Positions 9,031-17,360 of a stretch of DNA of 53,781 bases are shown here, in pieces. The position numbers and the translations under genes are program-made. Under the pieces are notes generated by a model. It did no database searches. It had not been told where the DNA came from and saw only the letters and a list, made by a program, of their open reading frames with translations. The stretch's first letter is position 1, and each line of letters starts with the position of its first letter. Source of the DNA: DASUUI01 sp964577965 (GTDB lineage Bacteria > Gemmatimonadota > Gemmatimonadetes > Gemmatimonadales > Gemmatimonadaceae); contig CAZOAT010000008.1 in the NCBI GenBank assembly GCA_964577965.1, positions 1 to 53,781 on the forward strand, read 5' to 3'.

Positions 9031-9945
9031 GTGGACGTTCCGTTCTACACGCTCGATGTCTTCACTGACCGTGCATTCGCCGGGAATCCGCTTGCCGTCA
9101 TAACGGACGCAGTCGGCGTCCCTGAAGCGCGACTGTCGCAGATTGCACGCGAGTTCAATCTGTCGGAAACGGTGTTCGTGTATCCGCCCGACGACCCGTC
9201 GCACACGGCGAAGGTGCGGATCTTCACACCTGGGCAGGAGCTGCCGTTCGCCGGGCATCCAACGGTTGGAACCGCAGTGCTCCTAGCAACGCTTCGCGGC
9301 GGGCCTGTTTCCGCGGAAGAGACGGTGATCACACTGGAGGAGGGCGTGGGCCCGGTGCGGGTCCGCGTCCGCCTTCGCCCGGCGGCGACGTTCGGCCAGC
9401 TATCCGTGGCAAAGCTCCCGGAGCTCGTGGGCGCCGGCCCGAGCCGGGGCGAGCTGGCGCGCGTGCTCGGCATCGGTGAAGCGGACGTCGCTCAGGTGCG
9501 TCCTGGTCCGGCGATCTACTCGTGCGGTGTCCCGTTCCTGTTCGTCGAGCTCGTGGACAGGCGCGCGATCGCTGCCTGCCGACTCGACGGATACGCGTGG
9601 GAACAGCTGGTAAAAGTTCACCGGCTGCCGGAAGAGGTGTTCGTGTTCGCCGCCGATCCCGAGCTGCCGGATTCCGATTTCCGCGCGCGTATGTTCGCTC
9701 CCGGCATCGGGGTGCCGGAGGACCCAGCGACCGGCAGCGCAGTGGCATCGTTCGCCGGTCAGCTGCACGCCCGCTCGCGGCTGTACGACGGCACGCACAC
9801 ATGGCGCGTGGAGCAGGGATTCGAGATGGGGCGGCCAGGCATTCTCGACCTGGAGTGCGACGTGAAGGGGGGCGAGATCGCAGCCGTGCGCGTGGGCGGG
9901 AACGCCGTGATCGTCAGCCGGGGAGAGCTGATTCTCCCCGACTGA
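9031..9945 (+). CDS. PhzF-family isomerase/epimerase-like protein
   Basis: 304 residues, GTG start. The PhzF fold signatures are clear: FAGNPLAVI (16-24), FNLSETVFV with Glu46 at the position of the catalytic Glu45 of PhzF, GHPTVGTA, and PEDPATGSAVASF in the second half. The protein is a cytosolic two-domain relative of diaminopimelate epimerase. In phenazine producers PhzF isomerises trans-2,3-dihydro-3-hydroxyanthranilate, but no other phenazine gene is present here, so a general isomerase of unknown substrate is the safer call. It starts 4 bp after the DUF885 gene and converges on the M20 peptidase. A perfect 8-bp hairpin covers its last codons. Confidence 0.9.
   Translation: MDVPFYTLDVFTDRAFAGNPLAVITDAVGVPEARLSQIAREFNLSETVFVYPPDDPSHTAKVRIFTPGQELPFAGHPTVGTAVLLATLRGGPVSAEETVITLEEGVGPVRVRVRLRPAATFGQLSVAKLPELVGAGPSRGELARVLGIGEADVAQVRPGPAIYSCGVPFLFVELVDRRAIAACRLDGYAWEQLVKVHRLPEEVFVFAADPELPDSDFRARMFAPGIGVPEDPATGSAVASFAGQLHARSRLYDGTHTWRVEQGFEMGRPGILDLECDVKGGEIAAVRVGGNAVIVSRGELILPD
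9919..9940. terminator. Hairpin at convergent gene ends (no T-tract)
   Basis: CGGGGAGA and TCTCCCCG form a perfect 8-bp stem with loop GCTGAT, lying over the last codons of the PhzF-like gene and 15 bases before the convergent M20 stop. There is no run of T on either strand, so it would be an atypical terminator or an mRNA 3'-end stabiliser. Confidence 0.35.
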
Positions 9946-9954
9946 GCCGCCGGG

Positions 9955-11373
9955 CTACTGCAGGTTCTTCACGATCTCGTAGATGAACCGCACGCCGAAC
10001 CCGATGTTCTCCACCGAGACTCGCTCGTCGTTGCCGTGCATCCCGCGCTGGCGCTCGGCGGTCTCCACCAGGAACGGGTCTATCCCGTACACCTTGATTC
10101 CCACGCGCTGATAGATCGGCCGGTCGGTCGCGTACGGCTGCATGACCGATGTGACGAAGGTGCCGGGACGCACGACACCCGCTGCGCGCTCGACTGCGTC
10201 GAAGAACTCGCCCTCGACCGGACTCTGCAGCGGAGTCTTGGGCTCCAGCAGCGTCTCGAAGTGAACGGCGGTGTCGGCGACTATTCGTTTCAGCAGCACC
10301 AGCGCCGAGTCCTTGTCGTGATGCGGCAGCAGACGCACGTCCACTTCAGCGACAGCCGTCGGCGGTATGACGTTCGTCTTGTCCGAGCCGCGCAACACCG
10401 TCGGCGTGATCGTCATCCTCAGGATCGCATTCCAGCTGACGTTGCTCAAAATCCACTGCCGTGCCTCAGGGATCTCGATTGCGCGGCGAATATCCGCGAG
10501 CCACTCGCGTTGCGGGCTCTCGTAGGTTCGGGAGATGTCACGGAAGAACCGTTCGGCGGGGGGCGTGACCTCCAGCGGTGTCTCGTAGCTGGCGAGACGG
10601 CTCACCCCAGCCGCGAGGCGCGGCACGGGGTTGTGCGGGGTCGGGCGCGAGCCGTGAGACGCAATGCCGTGAACTGTGAGCCGCTGCCAGAAGGTGCGCT
10701 TCTCCGCGACGCCGACGCCGATGAACTGAAGCTGTCCGTTGAGTACAGGGTTGTCGCCGCCTTCGGTGATGAGGAACTCGACGTCGCTGACGAGATCGGC
10801 GTGGTTCGCGACGAACTCGAGGACTCCGGTGGAGCCAAGCTCCTCGTCGGCGTTTGCGATGTAGACGATGTCACGGGAGAGCTGCACGCCCGAGCGCTTG
10901 AGTGCCAGCAGCGCAACGAGGTGCGCAATGCCATCGCCTTTCATGTCGAGAGCGCCACGCCCCCAGACGTAGCCATCCTTCACTTCGCCCGAGAACGGGG
11001 GCACCGACCAGTGGTCGTGCGAGGCTGGGACGACATCGAGGTGGTGGACCAGCGCGACAGCGCGCTTCGAGCCGTTGCCGCGCAGGCGCGTGTACAGATT
11101 GGCACCCCGGCGGGCAGCGAACACGCCGGTGTCCAGCAGCTGGACCTCGAACCCCTCGCGCTCCAGCACGGACTTTATGAAGAGCGCTCCGTCGAGCTCG
11201 TTACCGGGAGGGTTGCTGGTGTTGACACTCAGGTATTCGGACAGCAGCTGGGTCGCTTCGGCCTGGAGGGCGGGCCAGTCGGGTGAAGGCTCCTGACTGG
11301 CCAGCGGGGGGCCGAAGACGAGCAGGAGTGCCGCCGTGCATGAAGGCAGCGCCAGCCGCCGTAAGGTGATCAT
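9955..11373 (-). CDS. Secreted M20-family metallopeptidase
   Basis: 472 residues from the ATG at 11373 (ITLRRLALPSCTAALLLVFG signal peptide); the frame is open further upstream but that would put 31 unlikely residues before the signal. M20 di-zinc motifs appear in order: VHHLDVVPA (first His), GRGALDMKGDG (bridging Asp), ANADEELGSTG (catalytic Glu and ligand Glu), ITEGGDN and a C-terminal YGIDPF...RGMHGNDERV (last His). A dimerisation insert lies between these halves. The family includes carboxypeptidases, aminoacylases and dipeptidases; the substrate cannot be set. The signal peptide places it in the periplasm or outside. It is convergent with the PhzF-like gene and divergent from the DUF1624 gene across 169 bp in which I see no clear promoter. 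Confidence 0.92.
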   Translation of the reverse strand: MITLRRLALPSCTAALLLVFGPPLASQEPSPDWPALQAEATQLLSEYLSVNTSNPPGNELDGALFIKSVLEREGFEVQLLDTGVFAARRGANLYTRLRGNGSKRAVALVHHLDVVPASHDHWSVPPFSGEVKDGYVWGRGALDMKGDGIAHLVALLALKRSGVQLSRDIVYIANADEELGSTGVLEFVANHADLVSDVEFLITEGGDNPVLNGQLQFIGVGVAEKRTFWQRLTVHGIASHGSRPTPHNPVPRLAAGVSRLASYETPLEVTPPAERFFRDISRTYESPQREWLADIRRAIEIPEARQWILSNVSWNAILRMTITPTVLRGSDKTNVIPPTAVAEVDVRLLPHHDKDSALVLLKRIVADTAVHFETLLEPKTPLQSPVEGEFFDAVERAAGVVRPGTFVTSVMQPYATDRPIYQRVGIKVYGIDPFLVETAERQRGMHGNDERVSVENIGFGVRFIYEIVKNLQ

Positions 11374-11542
11374 GGTAGTTGGGTCGGGAGCGATGCGGCT
11401 GAATGGGTATTGCGGGCAAATTGAAGCGCTTGCAGCGTTGGCAGCAATGGCCGATGAACACACCATGGTCTGCGTGCTGCGGGAGCAGCAAGTGGCACCG
11501 GGGTCGGGCGCGCGCTAGCTTGGCGCCCTTCTCACCACTTCA

Positions 11543-12835
11543 ATGACTGCAAGGTCACTCCCCGAAAATCCCACGCCGAACGTCCGGATCGTTGACGGAC
11601 CAGTAGCTGGCGGCATTCACAGCCAGTCGCCCGCACCCATCCGCCACCCGCGGCTCGATTCTGTGGACCTGCTTCGCGGGATCGTGATGGTCATCATGCT
11701 CCTCGACCATACGCGGGACTTCACGCACTGGGCGGTGGCGGAGTTCGATCCGACCAACATCGACCGGACGTATCCGGCACTCTTCTTCACCCGCTGGATC
11801 ACACACTTCTGCGCGCCGCTGTTCGTGTTTCTTGCCGGGACGGGCTCATACCTGCAGCTGTCGCGCGGCAGGTCGAAGGAAGAGCTGTCCGCCTTTCTCA
11901 TGAAGCGCGGCCTGTGGCTGATCGTTCTCGAGTTCACGATCGTGCGGTTCCTCGTCACCTTCGAGTACGATCTTTCGTTCCTTGGAATCGCGCAGGTGAT
12001 CTGGGTGCTCGGCGTGTCGATGATCGTACTGGGAGCACTGGTGCGCTTCAGCGTGACGGCCATAGGCGCGTTCGGGATCGGGATGATCGCCCTGCACAAC
12101 CTGCTCGACCCCATTCGTGTGGCCAACTGGCAGGGGCCCGACAGCCCGGTGCCGGATGCGCTGAGCAAGCTGTGGATGGTGCTGCATGAGGGCGGAGCCT
12201 TCCCGGTTGCCGGCTGGCCGAGTCCTGTGTTGTTCGTGCTCTATCCGCTGATTCCATGGATCGGTGTCATGGCTGCCGGTTACGCGCTCGGACAGGTGTA
12301 CGACTGGGAACCTGCACGCAGGCAGCGATTTCTGCTGCGGCTCGGTGCGGTGCTGACGATCGGCTTTGTCGTCCTGCGCGCGATCAACGTATACGGCGAT
12401 CCGGCGCGCTGGAGCGCGCAACCGAGTGGCATGTACACCCTGCTGTCGTTCCTCAACGTCACCAAGTACCCGCCGTCGCTTCTCTTCCTTCTGATGACGC
12501 TGGGACCGGGCCTGATGGCGCTCGCCTGGTTCGAGCGCCTTCCTGTCAGTCGGCTGGTGGCGGCGCTGGTGATCTTTGGACGTGTCCCGCTCTTCTTCTA
12601 TCTGCTGCAGTGGCTCACGGCGCACACACTCGGCATAGTAGCGCACATACTCGCCGGAAAGCCGTGGAGTCAGTTCGTGGGCGGGGACTTCGGGCCGTGG
12701 CCGGAAGGGGCTGGCTTCGGCCTCGGTGTCACGTACGTGGCGTGGCTTGCTGGCGTGCTTTTGTTGTACCCGATATGTAAATGGTACGCTGGGGTGAAAC
12801 AGCGGAGGCGGTATTGGTGGCTCAGCTACATGTAG
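11543..12835 (+). CDS. DUF1624 / HGSNAT-like membrane acyltransferase
   Basis: 430 residues with about ten hydrophobic segments. The N-terminal hallmark RLDSVDLLRGIVMVIMLLDH followed by RDF is typical of the heparan-alpha-glucosaminide N-acetyltransferase/DUF1624 family, whose first helix carries this Asp-Leu-Leu-Arg-Gly motif. It also has FVFLAGTGSYL and PLIPWIGVMAAGYALG segments found in the family. Members are thought to transfer acyl groups across the membrane onto sugars or other polar acceptors. The first 35 residues are Pro-rich, not hydrophobic, and probably cytoplasmic. The gene stands alone, convergent with the second DUF5916 gene. A 14-bp perfect palindrome (12824-12837, AGCTACATGTAGCT) covers its stop codon. 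Confidence 0.85.
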   Translation: MTARSLPENPTPNVRIVDGPVAGGIHSQSPAPIRHPRLDSVDLLRGIVMVIMLLDHTRDFTHWAVAEFDPTNIDRTYPALFFTRWITHFCAPLFVFLAGTGSYLQLSRGRSKEELSAFLMKRGLWLIVLEFTIVRFLVTFEYDLSFLGIAQVIWVLGVSMIVLGALVRFSVTAIGAFGIGMIALHNLLDPIRVANWQGPDSPVPDALSKLWMVLHEGGAFPVAGWPSPVLFVLYPLIPWIGVMAAGYALGQVYDWEPARRQRFLLRLGAVLTIGFVVLRAINVYGDPARWSAQPSGMYTLLSFLNVTKYPPSLLFLLMTLGPGLMALAWFERLPVSRLVAALVIFGRVPLFFYLLQWLTAHTLGIVAHILAGKPWSQFVGGDFGPWPEGAGFGLGVTYVAWLAGVLLLYPICKWYAGVKQRRRYWWLSYM

Positions 12836-12868
12836 CTGGTAGCAGAACGGACAGTCGCCCGAGACGCA

Positions 12869-15586
12869 TCACCATCTCATCCAGTACGTGCCCTTTACAG
12901 CGAAGATGTTCTGCGGGTGATCGCTGAACACCTCGCGCAGATCGCGCGCGCCGGCGAGCCCGAAGTCGTCGCCGAACCCGAGCCGCCGCTGCTGCCACAC
13001 GAAGAACAGCGCTGATCCCGGCCGGTACTCCCATCTCACCACGGCGTTCCCGACCAGCGTACGGGTCTTGAAGTTGGGATCGGCGATCCTGAACGCAGCA
13101 CCACCAGGATACAGCACGAGTCCCTGGTCGTCGCGCGCAAGCGTTCCGGCTTCCTCGCTCAACACCTCGAACTCGAGTGTGCGGGGGGCGGCGAGTGCCT
13201 TGACGTCGAGATACTCGCCGGCCGCGATGAGCGGCTGCGCGAACAGCTGCAGCGACAGCACCGGGGAGAACGTCCAGTCCACCCGGCTCGTCAGCGAAAG
13301 CTCCTGGTAGCGCAACGATCCAAACACGTACCGCCGGCCGAACGTCGCGTCGGCCGACGGATCGCCGAACTGCGTCACGTACTGCACCGGCGCGAGCCGG
13401 TTGACGTAGCCCGGACTCGCATTCAGCCGAAGCTGTGAGAACGGCCGCCAGTCGAACGACGTGCTGAACGAGTGGACCCACGCACCGAGCTCGTCGGTCT
13501 CGCGGACGTAGCCGACATCCGTGGACCAGACTTTCCGCCGGTCGGAGATGAGCGCGACGTCCAGCCGGTCAAAGTCGGCTCTTCGCATGACGGGGCCGCC
13601 GCGGCTCAGGTATGGATCGAACCCTCCGCGGTTCCACTCCGGCCGGACGAGCATCTGCCAGAAGTTGTTGAACGTCCACTCCGCAGCCAGTCCGACGAGG
13701 TTTCTGCCGAGGAAGCCGTCCCAGTTGCGAGCGATCATGCCGTGCGGCCGGATCATGTAGTTGCGCAGGAAGCGGCCTGGCGTGTCTTCCTTGTACGCCA
13801 CACTCCAGGTTCCGGCGCGAAAACCTGCGATCGTCTGGAATCCGACGTCGTTCACCTCGAGCCCGGGCGATACCTCTCGATAGAAGGCGCTGCCCAACCA
13901 GTGCCTTCCGGAATTCTTCGCGAGTCCCGCGTGCCAGGTCGTGCCGCTCAGCCTGCGCAGTGTGGGATCGAAGCGACTCGTTTCTCGGTCAGGCCGCTGG
14001 AGAAAGCGCACGGGCGACCGCTGTGTTGCCGCGATCGCCTCGGGAGTCCCTGTCACCCGGCTCGCACCGGCCGCTGCATCGAAAGACCACTCGCGCTGTC
14101 GCCAGCTCTGCTGGAAATCGAGTCCTCCGAAGTAGGAGTCGCGCCGCAGCGCAGCCGCTGTCGCCGGGTCGGTTAGATCCCGGTTCACAGCAGTCAGCAG
14201 AGCGCCGGCGACAGTGTTGCCCCCGCTCAGCTCCTGGCGCGCGCGCGCTACCAGATAGTTGGTCAACGGCTCCACGACGGCAGTCCCGCGCTCGCCGTCA
14301 CCGAACACCACGTCAACTTCTTCGCGCGTTGTCACTGCATCCAGGAAGCCGATGCTGAGCCCCCGCGCAGTCCGTCCCGTGAGCTTCACCGCTCCGGCAA
14401 TCGTCGCCTCTTCCGGCGTGTCCACATACAGGTATTCACCGGACACGTCTCTCTGCGGCACCCGGCCTATGCGGCGCGAATGAAACGCCTCGAAGCTGAA
14501 CGGATTCAGCAGGCTCGAGGCCGAGCTGACGTTGCCCAGGGAGTGGAACTGAAGTGGTGATGCGGAGGCGACACGCGCCTGCCCGAAGCGGAAGGTCTCC
14601 GCCCGCTCAACGAAAAACGGCCGCCGCTCCGGAAAGAAGAGCTCGCTGTGGGTGAGATTGATCCGCGCCAGATCCACTTCGACCTGGCCGAAGTCCGGGT
14701 TGACCGTCCCGCTGAGCGTCAGGTTGTTCGTAACGCCGTACCTGAGATCAGCCCCCGTGCTGAATCTCGCCTCCCTTCCCGTGCGGAATGGATTGCCAGG
14801 CTCCTTGCCGAGGTACTCGACGCGCGACGCAACGTAGGGGACCAGTTCGACCTGACGGCGGCGTGGCAGTTCGCTCAACCCCACGAGCCGCGCCCAGTCC
14901 GCCGGGCTCTGCGCCGTCCTCTTCGGACGGGCGGGCAGGAACGACGTCTCCGCACGCCAGCCTATGACGCGGCTGAACTGGATCCCCCACACGCTGTCTG
15001 CAGCGCCGGTTGTGTAGCGAAGCTGCCCGAACGGGATACGCAACTCGGTTGACCACCCTGCCGAATCCATCACGGCTGCACCTTCCCACACCGCGTCCCA
15101 CGAGTTGTCCTGACCGAGGTTCGCGTCCATCGTGGCATCGCGCAGGGCCCCCGCGGGCGTTATCCGGAAGACGTAGGCGCTCAACCCGTCGTTCTGTGAG
15201 TCGATGTAGACCTCGAGCACATCTGCGTTCCAGATCGGCTCATCGCGCCGTGCGAGCCGCGCCCTGATCCGGCTCGGATCCGCGTCATACAGCCGTCCGC
15301 CGATGTACAGCGCTTCGTTGTCGTAGAGGACACGCACCTCCGTGAGCTCGGAGGATGGCTGGCCTTCGTCCGGATCGCGCTGCACGAACCCGGAGTGGGC
15401 CGGTGCCGCTGCCCAGGCAGCTTCGTCCAGCCGGCCGTCAACATGGATCGGCGACGTCGCCCGCACGGCCCGTACGGTTACGGTCTCATTCTCACCGCTG
15501 GCCTGCACCTGGGCCGAGGCCGCTGAAGAGGCTCCCGCGAGCGTGAGTACGATGAGCAGCCGAAGGGCCAGTCGGGCGGAGGGCAT
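12869..15586 (-). CDS. DUF5916 / CBM9-like outer-membrane protein, copy 2
   Basis: 905 residues from the ATG at 15586, which begins a clean signal peptide (LALRLLIVLTLAGASSAASAQ); upstream codons to 15649 are rejected. The layout matches copy 1: CBM9-like domain (VDGRLDEAAW, VRVLYDNEALYIGGRLYD, LRIPFGQLRY), then a long strand-rich region with FFPERRPFFVE and FGRRYVFGSLRYQELSLTSRVDWTF, ending TYWMRW with a terminal aromatic as in outer-membrane barrels. A 25-residue run just before the C-terminus is identical to copy 1. The family has no known activity. It is divergent from the first TldD gene. On its strand GTATATC lies about 26 bases before the ATG and could be a -10 element; there is no Shine-Dalgarno. 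Confidence 0.88.
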   Translation of the reverse strand: MPSARLALRLLIVLTLAGASSAASAQVQASGENETVTVRAVRATSPIHVDGRLDEAAWAAAPAHSGFVQRDPDEGQPSSELTEVRVLYDNEALYIGGRLYDADPSRIRARLARRDEPIWNADVLEVYIDSQNDGLSAYVFRITPAGALRDATMDANLGQDNSWDAVWEGAAVMDSAGWSTELRIPFGQLRYTTGAADSVWGIQFSRVIGWRAETSFLPARPKRTAQSPADWARLVGLSELPRRRQVELVPYVASRVEYLGKEPGNPFRTGREARFSTGADLRYGVTNNLTLSGTVNPDFGQVEVDLARINLTHSELFFPERRPFFVERAETFRFGQARVASASPLQFHSLGNVSSASSLLNPFSFEAFHSRRIGRVPQRDVSGEYLYVDTPEEATIAGAVKLTGRTARGLSIGFLDAVTTREEVDVVFGDGERGTAVVEPLTNYLVARARQELSGGNTVAGALLTAVNRDLTDPATAAALRRDSYFGGLDFQQSWRQREWSFDAAAGASRVTGTPEAIAATQRSPVRFLQRPDRETSRFDPTLRRLSGTTWHAGLAKNSGRHWLGSAFYREVSPGLEVNDVGFQTIAGFRAGTWSVAYKEDTPGRFLRNYMIRPHGMIARNWDGFLGRNLVGLAAEWTFNNFWQMLVRPEWNRGGFDPYLSRGGPVMRRADFDRLDVALISDRRKVWSTDVGYVRETDELGAWVHSFSTSFDWRPFSQLRLNASPGYVNRLAPVQYVTQFGDPSADATFGRRYVFGSLRYQELSLTSRVDWTFSPVLSLQLFAQPLIAAGEYLDVKALAAPRTLEFEVLSEEAGTLARDDQGLVLYPGGAAFRIADPNFKTRTLVGNAVVRWEYRPGSALFFVWQQRRLGFGDDFGLAGARDLREVFSDHPQNIFAVKGTYWMRW

Positions 15587-15712
15587 GGGCGGTGGAAGAT
15601 GTCCGCGCGCCCGATATACTTCCAGAGCGCGCCAGCTTGTGGAGCCCAATTCCTGCAGCCGGCCTTTCCGCGGTCGCTGTCCGCTGACCGCTAATCGCTA
15701 ACCGCCGCCGTC

Positions 15713-17329
15713 ATGTCTCACAGCCGACGGGATTTCCTGCGAACGGCTTCGGTCGCCGCTGCCGCCGCCGCTGTGCTCGGCGCATACCGGCCTGTGCCCG
15801 GTGCGGTTGCAGCCGCACCTCAGCCGAGCGCGGGGGACGCGGGCATCCGGGAGCTTGCGATGCTCGCCCTCGAGGCGGCCACAGGCGCGGGAGCCAGCTA
15901 TGCGGATGTCCGTATCTCCGATCGGCAGGACGAGAACATCAGCACCCGCGACCGGCGCGTGCAGTCCAGTTCCTACAGCCGGACCTTCGGCTTCGGTGTG
16001 CGCGCCATGGCCGGTGGTGCGTGGGGGTTCGCTGCGAGCAGCCGGCTGGAGCGCGACGAAGTCGTGCGGGTGGCACGTGCCGCCGTCGCACAGGCCCGGG
16101 CGAATGCGGCGACGCTGATCCGCCCGAACGTGCTTGCTCCTGTCTCACCGGTCCCTGCGGGCGAGTGGCAGAGTCCTGTCCGCATCGATCCTTTCACCGT
16201 TTCGCTCGAGGAAAAAGCGAACCTCCTGATCTCGGCGAACGAAGCCGCGCTCGCGGTTCAGGGCGTGCGCCTCGCCACCTCACAGGCCGCGTTCGTGAGA
16301 GAGGAGAAGACACTCGCCACGACCGATGGCAGCTACATCGTGCAGACCGTCATCCGCACTAATCCAGGTATGACAGTCACGGCGGTGGACACCCAGCGCG
16401 GCGACTTTCAGACGCGGCAGTCCACCGAAGTGCAGCCGATGGGGCTTGGCTACGAGCACGTGCTCGACTCGCGATTCGTCGAGAACGCCCCTCGCTGGGC
16501 CGAGGAAGCGGTGCAGAAGCTGAGCGCGAAGCCTGTGGATGTGGGGCGGTACGATCTTGTGCTGCATCCGACCCATCTGTTCCTCACGATCCACGAATCC
16601 ATCGGTCACGCGACCGAGCTGGACCGCGCGATGGGCCACGAAGCCAATTACGCCGGCACCAGCTTTCTCGCCCCTCCGGAGGAGCAGCTCGGGAAGTTCA
16701 GATACGGCCCCGAGTTCATGAACGTGCAGGGGAACCGGTCCGAGCCTGGCTCGCTGGCGCAAACCGGCTGGGACGATGAAGGTGTCAAACCCGACGACTT
16801 CATGATCGTGAAGGACGGCGTCTTCAATGACTACCAGACAACGCGAGAGCAGGCGATGTGGCTCGACTGGTGGTACAAGTCACAGGGCGAGGAAACCCGC
16901 TCGCACGGCTGCTCGTATGCGCAGTCATGGTCCGATGTCCAGTTTCAGCGGATGCCGAACGTCTCGCTCATGCCGGGTGAACAGGATCTCAGCTGGGACG
17001 ATGTGATCGCAGCCACGGATCGCGGGATCGCGATACTCGGCCGTGGCTCATACTCGATAGACCAGCAGCGTTACAACGCGCAGTTCGGTGGCCAGGTGGC
17101 CTACGAGATCCGCGGCGGGAGAATCGTCGGGATGCTGAAGGACGTGGCGTACCAGATGCGCACCCCCGAGTTCTGGAACGCGATGGACCTGATCGGCGGA
17201 AGGAGCAGTTACGTGCTTGGTGGCACCTTCAATGACGGAAAGGGGCAACCCAGCCAGTCGAACGCGGTAAGCCACGGTTGTCCTGCCGCGCGGTTCCGTC
17301 AGATCAACGTGATTAACACAGGCAGCTAG
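15713..17329 (+). CDS. Tat-exported TldD-family metalloprotease, non-lipidated copy
   Basis: 538 residues. The N-terminus has a textbook twin-arginine motif (SRRDFLR, residues 4-10) followed by an Ala-rich hydrophobic stretch. The TldD zinc motif HESIGH is at 294-299, then the conserved Glu-rich/Gly region up to GTSFLAPP. Late in the protein is SHGCP, a Cys that could act as a further zinc ligand as in TldD (inference). TldD proteins are gluzincin-like proteases that act with TldE/PmbA, and the E. coli pair is cytosolic. This copy should be folded in the cytosol and exported. At position 25, where the next paralog has the lipobox Cys, it has Tyr, so it should be soluble or held by an uncleaved signal. 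It is the first gene of a three-gene operon. The upstream gap shows CTAATC/CTAACC repeats but no clear ribosome-binding site. Confidence 0.9.
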   Translation: MSHSRRDFLRTASVAAAAAAVLGAYRPVPGAVAAAPQPSAGDAGIRELAMLALEAATGAGASYADVRISDRQDENISTRDRRVQSSSYSRTFGFGVRAMAGGAWGFAASSRLERDEVVRVARAAVAQARANAATLIRPNVLAPVSPVPAGEWQSPVRIDPFTVSLEEKANLLISANEAALAVQGVRLATSQAAFVREEKTLATTDGSYIVQTVIRTNPGMTVTAVDTQRGDFQTRQSTEVQPMGLGYEHVLDSRFVENAPRWAEEAVQKLSAKPVDVGRYDLVLHPTHLFLTIHESIGHATELDRAMGHEANYAGTSFLAPPEEQLGKFRYGPEFMNVQGNRSEPGSLAQTGWDDEGVKPDDFMIVKDGVFNDYQTTREQAMWLDWWYKSQGEETRSHGCSYAQSWSDVQFQRMPNVSLMPGEQDLSWDDVIAATDRGIAILGRGSYSIDQQRYNAQFGGQVAYEIRGGRIVGMLKDVAYQMRTPEFWNAMDLIGGRSSYVLGGTFNDGKGQPSQSNAVSHGCPAARFRQINVINTGS

Positions 17330-17360
17330 CACTCAACGGAATTCCGGAGGACAGGGACCC

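Noticed and set aside
9031..9945. A phenazine biosynthesis locus
   Set aside because: Only the PhzF-like gene is present; the family is widespread outside phenazine producers.
12824..12837. The perfect palindrome AGCTACATGTAGCT as a regulatory site
   Set aside because: It covers the stop codon of a convergent gene pair and has no T-run; chance or a weak 3' hairpin is enough to explain it.
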